DNA from: Chryseobacterium sp. CY350
GTDB taxonomy: Bacteria; Bacteroidota; Bacteroidia; Flavobacteriales; Weeksellaceae
DNA length: 64,000 nucleotides
Assembly: GCF_027945075.1 (NCBI RefSeq)
Contig: NZ_CP116034.1
Span: 2,914,001 to 2,978,000, forward strand
Direction: 5' to 3'
Every line of letters begins with the position of its first letter. Positions within the stretch are counted from its first letter, which is position 1. Made by a program: the position numbers and the translations under genes. Under the pieces are notes generated by a model. The model worked only from the letters and a program-made list of their open reading frames with translations. It was not told where the DNA came from and did no database searches. Positions 18,926 through 26,036 of the stretch are shown in pieces.

Positions 18926-19396
18926 TTAAAATGTAACCTCATTTACTTCCTTTCCACGTTGGAAGTTCATTGTTTTTTGGTTTCCTTTATAAGCAATATT
19001 TACCAGATTTATTTGTTTAGGAAAAGCGCTTAGAAGAATGGTATTCTTAATCTTAAGACTGCCAATATCTGAAACACCGTCGGTCTCAAAATAAACCCAT
19101 ACCGTTTCTCCACTTACCTGACTTCCTGTGAAAGTAAGATTTTTCGGAGAATTGTTCACATATACATCAAAATTATTGTTTACGTACTTTTTTACCTCTG
19201 CTTCAAAACCTGCCGTACTACGGTTGATCTTGATTGCGTCAGAAATATGGCTTGTGTTCATTTTGGTCGTGAATTTCAAAGTTTTGCTTCCGTCAATGTA
19301 ATCTACTTTTGTCATTGATGAGAAGAAATCTACCGTCATAAAACTCATAAGAGCAAATAATGATAAGATACCTGATATATATAAAAATTTTTTCAT
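18926..19396 (-). CDS. DUF6702-like exported protein
   Basis: The start used is the ATG at 19396 (MKKFLYISGILSLFALMSFM), which puts the signal peptide at the N-terminus; a start at 19420 would add eight residues. About 156 residues. The pattern MTKVDYIDGSKTLKFTTKMNTSHISDAI, then FDVYVNNSPKNLTFTGSQVSGETVWVYFE, resembles DUF6702, an uncharacterised periplasmic family in Bacteroidota. It lies downstream of the LOG-family gene, but a TATATTTG box before it suggests its own promoter. Confidence 0.7.
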   Translation of the reverse strand: MKKFLYISGILSLFALMSFMTVDFFSSMTKVDYIDGSKTLKFTTKMNTSHISDAIKINRSTAGFEAEVKKYVNNNFDVYVNNSPKNLTFTGSQVSGETVWVYFETDGVSDIGSLKIKNTILLSAFPKQINLVNIAYKGNQKTMNFQRGKEVNEVTF

Positions 19397-19439
19397 CTTA
19401 GTTTCTAAATTGTTAATCACTTAGTAAATCTTTAAAGCT

Positions 19440-19447
19440 CAAATATA
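19440..19447 (-). promoter_or_regulatory. -7 box of the DUF6702-like gene
   Basis: TATATTTG on the minus strand, about 43 bases before the start codon and just past the stop of the upstream gene. Confidence 0.4.
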
Positions 19448-19454
19448 ATGCCAA

Positions 19455-20207
19455 TTAAAAGTTAACATTCACTGCATATTTCTCATAAAAAGCCCGAATA
19501 TGTTCTACAGCTTCATCAGCGGTATCTACCACACGATAAAGTTCCAAATCATTCTCTGCAATCATTCCTTCTTTTAGTAAAGTTTCTCTAAACCAGTCTA
19601 AAAGACCTCCCCAAAACTCAGATCCTACCAAAACAATAGGGAATTTACCAATCTTATTGGTTTGAATTAAAGTAATGGCTTCCGTCAGTTCATCCAAAGT
19701 TCCGAAGCCACCCGGCATTACAATAAATCCTTGGCTATACTTCACAAACATCACTTTCCTTACAAAGAAATAATCAAAGTTAAGGGAGTACATTTTACTG
19801 ATGAACGGATTAAAATGCTGTTCAAAAGGCAGGTCAATATTCAGCCCAATCGATCTACCTTCGGCATTATAGGCTCCTTTGTTACCAGCTTCCATAATTC
19901 CCGGGCCGCCACCGGTAATGATTCCAAAACCTATTTTGGTGATTTTTTCGGCAATTTCCACTGCCATTTCGTAATATTTGCTTTCAGGTTTTAATCTTGC
20001 AGAACCAAAAATAGAAACACACGGACCAATCTTGGCCATTTTTTCGTAACCGTCTACAAATTCCGCCATGATCTTAAAGACCATCCAGCTGTCTTTGGTA
20101 ACGATCTCATCCCATGTTTTCTGTCTGAAACTATTTTGTAATATTGATTCGTTGATATCTAATTCAGGATTTTGTAAACTCTCATCCCTGCTTCCTTCAA
20201 TTCCCAT
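19455..20207 (-). CDS. LOG-family (TIGR00730) Rossmann-fold protein
   Basis: 250 residues, cytosolic. It has the family's GIITGGGPGIMEAGNKGAY and MPGGFGTLDELTEAIT (PGGxGTxxE) motifs, which in characterised members bind nucleotide monophosphates and hydrolyse them to base and ribose 5-phosphate (cytokinin-activating in plants and some bacteria). Its role here is probably nucleotide turnover. It starts 6 bases after the MurU-like gene on the same strand, so the two are co-transcribed. Length is usual for Bacteroidota members. Confidence 0.9.
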   Translation of the reverse strand: MGIEGSRDESLQNPELDINESILQNSFRQKTWDEIVTKDSWMVFKIMAEFVDGYEKMAKIGPCVSIFGSARLKPESKYYEMAVEIAEKITKIGFGIITGGGPGIMEAGNKGAYNAEGRSIGLNIDLPFEQHFNPFISKMYSLNFDYFFVRKVMFVKYSQGFIVMPGGFGTLDELTEAITLIQTNKIGKFPIVLVGSEFWGGLLDWFRETLLKEGMIAENDLELYRVVDTADEAVEHIRAFYEKYAVNVNF

Positions 20208-20213
20208 TGTTGT

Positions 20214-20927
20214 TTATTTAAAATATTTTTCGGCTTCTATTACAGATGCCGGCCTTCCTACATCGATCAGAATACTGTCATGCAAAAAGCCATGAATTTT
20301 TTCTGTCTGCATTAGATCTAGATATTCTTCCATTACAGAAAATTTACCTTTTCTCTTAATTTTATCAAAGATAACAGGATTTATGCAGTGAACACCACTG
20401 AAAGCATACGGTTTAAAACCTTTATTGAATTCAGCTAATCTCTGTTCGCCGGTCTGTACATTCAGCCATCCTCTTAAAACAAGATCGTCGTTGAAAAGTA
20501 ATTTTCGCGAACTTTCTCTGTCTGAGACTGCTAAAGTAGCAAAATCTTTGATCTTCTTGTGGTATTCTACAAGATTATTAATATTGATGTCGGTTAAAAT
20601 ATCGGCATTCATGATCAGAAAATCTTCTCCGTGATCAAGAAACTTTTTAGCAAAAATCAATCCGCCACCGGTTTCCAGAAGTTCTTCAGATTCATCAGAA
20701 ACCTCAATATTACAGTTAAAATTATCATTTTTCTTCAGGAAGTCAATGATCTGATCACCAAAATGATGTACGTTGACCACAAAATCTTTAATTCCGAAAC
20801 CTTTAAGATACATAATGTTTCGCTCTAAAAGCGGAATGCCATTTACTTTAGCCAAAGCTTTCGGATGATGATCTGTAAAAGGTTTTAAGCGCGTCCCTTT
20901 GCCTGCTGCAAAAATTAATGCCTTCAT
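20214..20927 (-). CDS. murU: Sugar-phosphate nucleotidyltransferase, MurU-like
   Basis: 237 residues, one NTP-transferase domain. The N-terminus ALIFAAGKGTRLKPFTDHHPKAL is the nucleotide-binding signature; VVNVHHFGDQI and SDESEELLETGGGL follow, as in MurU. MurU makes UDP-MurNAc from MurNAc 1-phosphate in the peptidoglycan recycling route that bypasses de novo synthesis. The AmgK-like kinase gene about 1 kb upstream on the same strand supports this reading, since AmgK and MurU act in sequence. A different sugar nucleotide remains possible. The gene overlaps nothing and is 6 bases from the LOG-family gene. Confidence 0.75.
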   Translation of the reverse strand: MKALIFAAGKGTRLKPFTDHHPKALAKVNGIPLLERNIMYLKGFGIKDFVVNVHHFGDQIIDFLKKNDNFNCNIEVSDESEELLETGGGLIFAKKFLDHGEDFLIMNADILTDININNLVEYHKKIKDFATLAVSDRESSRKLLFNDDLVLRGWLNVQTGEQRLAEFNKGFKPYAFSGVHCINPVIFDKIKRKGKFSVMEEYLDLMQTEKIHGFLHDSILIDVGRPASVIEAEKYFK

Positions 20928-21011
20928 AAATGTGGGTAATGAATTGGTAATGAGTAATCTAAATGTGTAAATAAAAATAGTGGAGCTAAGTTACTTATTG
21001 CATATTACTGA

Positions 21012-21422
21012 TTACCTATGATTAAGTTGGTGCTGCTCATCGTGATGAAGGCTGATTTCTACTTTTTCGCCATATTTTTCTTCAATAAAATGAGCGATTT
21101 TAATTGCAGAATATACCGATCTGTGTTGCCCACCTGTACATCCGAAATTGATCTGAAGGTTTTCAAAACCTCTCCCCAAATAGTTGTCGATGTTAATGGA
21201 AACCATGCTTTTTACCAATTCAAGAAATTTGGGCATATCGGTTTTCGTTTCCAGGTATTCCTGAACGCCGATGTCGTTTCCAGTTTGGATTTTATATTCC
21301 TCAACTCTTCCGGGGTTTAAAATACCTCGGCAGTCGAATGTAAATCCGCCTCCGTTTCCTGAACTGTCTTTTGGTATTCCTCCCTTTTTATAAGAGAAAC
21401 TGTGGATGTCTATGTGTAGCAT
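21012..21422 (-). CDS. Standalone RapZ C-terminal domain protein
   Basis: 136 residues corresponding only to the C-terminal half of RapZ (YvcJ). It has FDCRGILNPGR, then NFGCTGGQHRSVYSA, and HHDEQHQLNHR at the end. The N-terminal P-loop kinase-like domain of full-length RapZ is absent. In E. coli the C-terminal domain binds GmZ/GlmZ RNA and senses glucosamine 6-phosphate to tune GlmS synthesis. Here it sits between an AmgK-like kinase and a MurU-like transferase, which makes amino-sugar sensing a reasonable inference. No RNA-binding partner is visible in the window. Confidence 0.85.
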   Translation of the reverse strand: MLHIDIHSFSYKKGGIPKDSSGNGGGFTFDCRGILNPGRVEEYKIQTGNDIGVQEYLETKTDMPKFLELVKSMVSINIDNYLGRGFENLQINFGCTGGQHRSVYSAIKIAHFIEEKYGEKVEISLHHDEQHQLNHR

Positions 21423-21520
21423 ATTTTTATTTTTTAAATTTTCAAGAAAGAACTTTTTTAAACCATTAAGATTCTATTAAGGAGTTAAGTTTAATTAAGA
21501 TTTTTGATAAATCAAAAAGT

Positions 21521-21928
21521 TTAGTTCGGAAGTTGTCTAAAATATTCATTAACAAAAGGTCTCAATGATTTTGTGATATTATCTGTAAAAAAATTAATTA
21601 GGAGTCCTTGCGGTTTTTTTAGGACTTTCATGTAAGTTAAGAGTTGAGCCTCATGAATAGGTAATATATCTTCAATTGCTTTAAGTTCTAAAATGACAAG
21701 ATCGTTCACGAGCAAATCAACTACCAGCTTTGTTTCAATCGTCACTCCCTCATAATTGATGGTGGTGTAAAGCTGCTGTTTTACATCATAACCATTTCTT
21801 ATTAATTCAATTTTTAAGCATTCTTCATAAATGCTTTCTAATAGACCGGGACCTAAAGTTTTATGAACTTTTATCGCAAGTCCAGTAATTTCATATGATA
21901 GTTGTGTAACGTATTTTTTCGTTATCAT
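21521..21928 (-). CDS. GxxExxY-family protein
   Basis: 135 residues with the naming motif in GPGLLESIYEECL, followed by a PD-(D/E)XK-like pattern (LVVDLLVNDLVILELKAIEDI, then HEAQLLTYMKVLKKPQGLLINF). The family is widespread in Bacteroidota with unknown function; a nuclease-like fold is suggested by the D-ELK core. It lies between the AmgK-like and RapZ-domain genes on the same strand, 32 bases from the former. Such genes move often and turn up between unrelated neighbours, so its place here may be incidental. Confidence 0.88.
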   Translation of the reverse strand: MITKKYVTQLSYEITGLAIKVHKTLGPGLLESIYEECLKIELIRNGYDVKQQLYTTINYEGVTIETKLVVDLLVNDLVILELKAIEDILPIHEAQLLTYMKVLKKPQGLLINFFTDNITKSLRPFVNEYFRQLPN

Positions 21929-21960
21929 TCTCTTAATATTCTTAACTTCTTAAATACACC

Positions 21961-22980
21961 TTAATGGTTCAATATCTCCTCAATTTTAGATTTTGTTCTC
22001 TTCAGGCTCAACTGTTCGATCACCTTTTTTAGTTCGGGGTAATTTTTTATGTCTTCCCAATTGTTTGAAAATCCTGTTAGATTTTCTATTCCTTTGTCGA
22101 TGCTTGCAATAAAGTGTTGCTTTCTCTGAACGAGTCCTCGGAAGCCATAAGCTCCCAAAACCTGTAAAAATCTCATCAGTTGAATGGGTTTTACCGATTT
22201 TCTTAGCTGGATCTGAGTTTCTTCTTTGTCAAATTTCTGAATATAAAATTCAAGCATTTTATTTTTGAAATCTTCAGGGAAATTGGCTTTTGCCTGAAAC
22301 AGAAAAGAAATCACATCATACATCAAAGGTCCTTTCATTGCAGACTGGTAATCGATGAATGAAACTTCATTGTGATCATTTACCATAATATTTCTAGCCT
22401 GAAAATCACGAATCATCAAACCCTTTGGTTCAAGATTTTCAATGAGGTTGACGAGTTTTTTAAATTCTTTTAAAAGGGTAGATTTATGATATTCTAACTC
22501 TAAAACATCGGCAATAAAATTTTTAAAGTAGTATAGATCGTGCACAATTGGAAGTTCATCGTAACGCTCGTATTCAAAAGTTCTGGTGAAGTCAATCTGA
22601 TCTTGCGATTTTGTTTGTGTTTCAAAAAGCTTTTCTAAAGTTTGTCTTATCAAAGTTTCTACGTTTTCGGATAAACCTTCTTTAGAAATAATGTCTGAAA
22701 ATGTTTGCCTTCCCAGATATTCCTGAATGTACATTTTTGTGTCTTCAGAAACTTTAAAAATCTTAGGAGTATTAAGATTTAGATCTGAAAAAACCTCAGA
22801 AAAATAAAGAAAAGTTTCATTCTCCGAAATGTTTTCGTTGTAAGTGACGATGTAGGTATCCTTTTGATTTTGAGCCAAAAAATTGACTCTCGCAGAACCG
22901 CTTTGAGCTAAAGTGACAAATTGAGTTGATTTTTCACCGAAATGGTTTTCAAAAAATCTTTTTGCGTTTTCAGAAGTCAT
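21961..22980 (-). CDS. amgK: Aminoglycoside-phosphotransferase-like sugar kinase, AmgK-like
   Basis: 339 residues with the APH/choline-kinase fold. The catalytic loop is RDFQARNIM (residues 191-199) and the second metal site lies in IDYQSAMKGPLMYDV (209-223), closely resembling the corresponding pair in AmgK, the anomeric MurNAc/GlcNAc kinase. It would supply MurNAc 1-phosphate to the MurU-like enzyme encoded downstream. The first catalytic residue is Arg where many APH enzymes have His, as in HRDFH. The gene is divergent from xrtF, with a TATATTTG box 10 bases before its start. Other small-molecule substrates are possible. Confidence 0.72.
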   Translation of the reverse strand: MTSENAKRFFENHFGEKSTQFVTLAQSGSARVNFLAQNQKDTYIVTYNENISENETFLYFSEVFSDLNLNTPKIFKVSEDTKMYIQEYLGRQTFSDIISKEGLSENVETLIRQTLEKLFETQTKSQDQIDFTRTFEYERYDELPIVHDLYYFKNFIADVLELEYHKSTLLKEFKKLVNLIENLEPKGLMIRDFQARNIMVNDHNEVSFIDYQSAMKGPLMYDVISFLFQAKANFPEDFKNKMLEFYIQKFDKEETQIQLRKSVKPIQLMRFLQVLGAYGFRGLVQRKQHFIASIDKGIENLTGFSNNWEDIKNYPELKKVIEQLSLKRTKSKIEEILNH

Positions 22981-22990
22981 AATATGGTAA

Positions 22991-22998
22991 CAAATATA
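22991..22998 (-). promoter_or_regulatory. -7 box of the amgK-like gene
   Basis: TATATTTG on the minus strand, 10 bases before the ATG and 20 bases from the oppositely directed xrtF box. Confidence 0.5.
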
Positions 22999-23018
22999 CT
23001 AATTTACGTTCGATTTTT

Positions 23019-23026
23019 TATCTTTG
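23019..23026 (+). promoter_or_regulatory. -7 box of xrtF, four bases before the ATG
   Basis: TATCTTTG, then CACA, then ATG. Transcription would start at or next to the start codon, implying a leaderless mRNA. Confidence 0.6.
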
Positions 23027-23030
23027 CACA

Positions 23031-23561
23031 ATGCTAAAAGACTTTAAGCCTGTTTTGGGAATTCTGCTGCGATTCATCATCATTTATTTGGTGTTGCTGT
23101 TTGCTTATCAGTTTTATCTCAACAGTTTTAGAGCGCAGGGACTGGATCCTTATTCGCGATTAATTGCTGATCATGTAATGTTTATTCAGAATAAACTTAA
23201 TTTTCCCACCTATCTCTATGACGATGTGCCCAATGAGCAGGTGGGGTATATTGTCAAAGAAAAGTATGTGACGAGAATGGTAGAAGGCTGTAATGCTGTT
23301 TCGGTGATTATTCTCTTCGTGTCTTTTATTTTTGCTTTTTATAAAGGTGCCAAAACTTTTGTTTTCGTTGCAATCAGCCTTTTGCTGCTATATCTTATGA
23401 ATGTTTTACGAATTGTGGGGCTGAATATTGTAACAAGTGATTATCCTCAATACAATAAGTTGGCGCATGATTATATTTTTCCTGCGGTGATTTACGGAAG
23501 TGTGGTGCTGCTCTGGTTGGTCTGGATTAAATTTTTTGCTTTGAAAAATGAAAATTCTTAG
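23031..23561 (+). CDS. xrtF: Exosortase F
   Basis: 176 residues with several membrane segments. The exosortase catalytic triad is present: Cys87 in VEGCNAVSV, Arg127 in NVLRIVGLN and His146 in LAHDYIFP. Exosortases are transpeptidase-like enzymes that cleave C-terminal sorting signals at the membrane; XrtF is the short Flavobacteriia form. Its partner gene overlaps its 3' end by 14 bases, the usual arrangement. No protein in this window carries a recognisable exosortase signal, so substrates lie elsewhere. Confidence 0.9.
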   Translation: MLKDFKPVLGILLRFIIIYLVLLFAYQFYLNSFRAQGLDPYSRLIADHVMFIQNKLNFPTYLYDDVPNEQVGYIVKEKYVTRMVEGCNAVSVIILFVSFIFAFYKGAKTFVFVAISLLLLYLMNVLRIVGLNIVTSDYPQYNKLAHDYIFPAVIYGSVVLLWLVWIKFFALKNENS

Positions 23562-23985
23562 TTGGTTTCTCGTTTTCGTCGGGATTTGCGGACTTGTTGG
23601 CGTAAGAATGATAGAAGACAGCATTTTCTATGATCCTTTTCTGAATTATTTCCATGAGGCCAATAAAAATGTCATCTTTCCGGAATTTGAATGGGGGAAA
23701 TTGATCGTCAGCCATATTTTCAGATTTGTTTTAAACCTTTTTTTCTCATGCATTATCATTCAGTTTTTATTTAAAAATAAAGAATGGACGGTACAGGGAG
23801 CGGTTTTAATCACCATTATTTTCGCAATTACCTTCCCGATTTATTTATATTGTATCTACGACAGGTTCGAGATCGGCTATCTCTTCTCTTTCTACATGAG
23901 AAGGTTTGTGATTCAGCCTTTGATATTGCTCTTAATTGTTCCGCTGTTTTATTACAGAAAGCAAATGTTGTTAAAAATCGTTTAG
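23548..23985 (+). CDS. Exosortase F-associated membrane protein
   Basis: 145 residues with about four membrane segments (roughly 5-22, 52-72, 78-100, 112-138). The start GVRMIEDSIFYDPFLNYFH and the later FRFVLNLFFS and FYMRRFVIQPLILLL are the pattern of the protein that always follows XrtF in flavobacteria. Its start overlaps the xrtF 3' end by 14 bases in another frame, so translation is probably coupled. Role unknown; presumably part of the sorting complex. A strong terminator follows. Confidence 0.88.
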   Translation: MKILSWFLVFVGICGLVGVRMIEDSIFYDPFLNYFHEANKNVIFPEFEWGKLIVSHIFRFVLNLFFSCIIIQFLFKNKEWTVQGAVLITIIFAITFPIYLYCIYDRFEIGYLFSFYMRRFVIQPLILLLIVPLFYYRKQMLLKIV

Positions 23986-24018
23986 ATTATATCTTAGACC
24001 GATCGCTATACGTTTAAT

Positions 24019-24054
24019 AATGATGTTTTGAATTGTTAAACATCATTTTTTTTT
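24019..24054 (+). terminator. Terminator of the xrtF operon
   Basis: AATGATGTTT pairs perfectly with AAACATCATT (10 bp) and is followed by nine T. Confidence 0.85.
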
Positions 24055-24068
24055 GTCTTAAATTTATC

Positions 24069-24256
24069 TTTTGACGTTTTATGCATCAAGCAATATATAT
24101 AAAGTGTATGCTTTATAGTATAAAATATCAACTTTGAGTCTTTAAACATATTATAATATCGGTAAGACGTATTATTTGACGCTTTATACATCGATGAATA
24201 TAGTTAAAGTATATCCGTAGTAGTTTGAAGCGTCAATTTTGGTCCGTTAAGCATAT
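24069..24256. repeat. Two imperfect direct repeats of 83 bases, each with an inverted repeat
   Basis: 24069-24151 and 24174-24256 align without gaps at roughly two-thirds identity by eye; both begin TTTGACG and end with CATAT. The second copy has a perfect 9-bp inverted repeat (TTGACGCTT at 24176, AAGCGTCAA at 24228). The first keeps it with two mismatches over 12 bases (24071 and 24120). Conserved spacing with diverged sequence suggests a structured or protein-bound element. Confidence 0.55.
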
Positions 24257-24266
24257 CTTCTTATAG

Positions 24267-24310
24267 TTTAAACATGTTTTTTGAGTTGATATGGTACAGA
24301 TATGTTTAAA
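24267..24310. repeat. 9-bp inverted repeat upstream of a lipoprotein gene
   Basis: TTTAAACAT (24267-24275) and ATGTTTAAA (24302-24310) are exact reverse complements with 26 bases between. No T-tract follows. Possible operator. Confidence 0.4.
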
Positions 24311-24377
24311 TAAATGTATTTGTGTTGTCGTAGAGCCAAGCAGAACATTAAAGATTAGAAGAAAATATTAATAAATC

Positions 24378-24830
24378 ATGATTAGGATGATATTAAAAAA
24401 ATTAAAAACTGCATTTTGTTTGATGTTGATGTTTTTGATGCTGGGTTGTTCAGTTCGTACACATTTTTACATTCAAAATTTATCAGACGAAAGTAAATCG
24501 ATTACTATAATGTATAAAACTCATCTTTCTGATCCAGATAAGCGACGGTATATCGATAATTTGAATTTTTATTACGCAGAAGGTTTGTACAGCAGGAAAA
24601 AATTCAGGGAAGATAACAGCGGTTTAAGTTTACTTGATAAGAAAGTGAAAGATTCGTCAGTTCAGTTTATTATACCTCCGAAATCAACTGTTAGAATTGA
24701 TAAGTCTCATAATTACAGATGGTCAGAAAATATTGATTATGTGGAAATTGAAAATTTAAAAGTCACACAGGAAGAGTTTCGTGCGAATACGGAACATAAA
24801 AAGCATGATATACTTTACAATATACAGTAG
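24378..24830 (+). CDS. Hypothetical lipoprotein
   Basis: 150 residues with a lipoprotein signal: hydrophobic stretch at about residues 11-23 ending LMLGC. ATG codons at 24378 and 24387 are both possible starts. The mature part is polar with YIQNLSDESKSITIMYK and a late WSENIDYVEIENL; I recognise no family. It stands alone after the repeat-bearing intergenic region, convergent with the cation transporter gene. Function unknown. Confidence 0.7.
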   Translation: MIRMILKKLKTAFCLMLMFLMLGCSVRTHFYIQNLSDESKSITIMYKTHLSDPDKRRYIDNLNFYYAEGLYSRKKFREDNSGLSLLDKKVKDSSVQFIIPPKSTVRIDKSHNYRWSENIDYVEIENLKVTQEEFRANTEHKKHDILYNIQ

Positions 24831-24863
24831 ATATTTTTAAATTTTAAACATTTTTATTTTAAA

Positions 24864-25859
24864 CTAATCTAGCGTATGTTTATCAATGCTGGTCACGTTT
24901 TCAGGAGTCCATTTTACTTTTCGTACAAAAGGTTGCTCGCGAACCGGACAATCCATGATGTCGCAGATGGGGCAGGAGATTGGTTTGCAGTCATCCATGT
25001 GAAAATTAAATTCAACCGTTCTTTTCGTGTTTTTAGCTAACAGTAGAATTACTTTTTCCATTTCGTTGTGGGCATCACGAAGACTGTAATACCAAGGCAA
25101 AGTGATGTGTGCGTCGATATGTAAGGAAGCTCCAAACTGCTGAATTTTCATATTGTGAATGTCGATCCACTCTGTATGTCTGTTTTTTTCTAAAAGATCA
25201 ATGATGCTGTTGAGAAGTTCGGGGTTTTGCTCATCCATAATCCCGCTGAGAGATTTCCGCACGATTTTGTAGCCTACAAATATGATGTAAAGCCCAAAAA
25301 TTAATGCTACAACAGAATCGATCCAGTCAATTTTAGTGAAATAAACAACGACTAAACTGATGACCACACCTAAAGTGGTGATGGTATCCGATTGAAGGTG
25401 TTTTCCGGATGATATGAGAACCATAGAATTTTCTTTTTCACCCTTTTTAATAGAGATGTAGCCTAAAAAATAATTGACAATGGCTGTTGCAGCAATGATG
25501 GCAATTCCCCAATCTAGACCTTTTAAAACTTTTCCGGTCACCAAACTGTTGATGCCTTCATAGATGATCATGATGCCGGCAATGGCGATAAGCGCACCTT
25601 CTATTCCTGCTGTGACGAATTCTACTTTACCGTGACCGTAAGGATGATCTTCATCTTTTGGTTTTGAAGCTAAATGCAAAGAATACAATCCCATAAAAGC
25701 ACTGATGACATTCACGATGCTTTCCATGGCATCAGAAAATACGGCATCAGAATTTGTGAGTTTCCAAGCGATAATTTTACCTACAAATAAAATGATTCCA
25801 AACACGGCAATGAGCCTTTGGAAACCTATTTTATCTTGATTGGTATTCGTTGTAGTCAT
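24864..25859 (-). CDS. Cation diffusion facilitator transporter with Cys-rich tail
   Basis: 331 residues, six membrane segments, and the CDF signature loop KPKDEDHPYGHGKVE. The helix-5 metal site is intact as HLQSD (HxxxD). The helix-2 site that reads DxxxD or HxxxD in zinc transporters is ESIVN here. The cytosolic C-terminal domain ends with a Cys cluster (CKPISCPICDIMDC). CDF proteins export divalent metals in exchange for protons; zinc, iron, cobalt or manganese are all possible, and the changed site argues against a simple zinc assignment. Single gene with no clear operon partner. Confidence 0.9.
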   Translation of the reverse strand: MTTTNTNQDKIGFQRLIAVFGIILFVGKIIAWKLTNSDAVFSDAMESIVNVISAFMGLYSLHLASKPKDEDHPYGHGKVEFVTAGIEGALIAIAGIMIIYEGINSLVTGKVLKGLDWGIAIIAATAIVNYFLGYISIKKGEKENSMVLISSGKHLQSDTITTLGVVISLVVVYFTKIDWIDSVVALIFGLYIIFVGYKIVRKSLSGIMDEQNPELLNSIIDLLEKNRHTEWIDIHNMKIQQFGASLHIDAHITLPWYYSLRDAHNEMEKVILLLAKNTKRTVEFNFHMDDCKPISCPICDIMDCPVREQPFVRKVKWTPENVTSIDKHTLD

Positions 25860-25996
25860 TTTTTCTTTATGAATTTAAAAAGGTCTCACGACGTTATTGT
25901 TGATAGGATTTATCCTATTCTTTGTTAAATCCCTTTGGCATTGGTTGAAGCTAAAGGCTAATATCCATTTGCTAAAAGCTTATTTCTTTGATAAAA

Positions 25997-26023
25997 AAAA
26001 GAATCTCTTTCGGAGACTCTTTT
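25997..26023 (-). terminator. Terminator of asd
   Basis: On the minus strand an 11-bp stem with one mismatch (AAAAGAGTCTC and GAGATTCTTTT) runs into a T-tract. Confidence 0.75.
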
Positions 26024-26036
26024 CTTTTTTGTTAGT

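Larger units (their letters stand above)
23986..24377. other. Intergenic region with terminator and repeats
   Basis: 392 AT-rich bases. Contains the xrtF operon terminator (24019-24054), two related 83-base units (24069-24151 and 24174-24256) and a further inverted repeat (24267-24310). I see no open frame with coding character. Confidence 0.6.
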
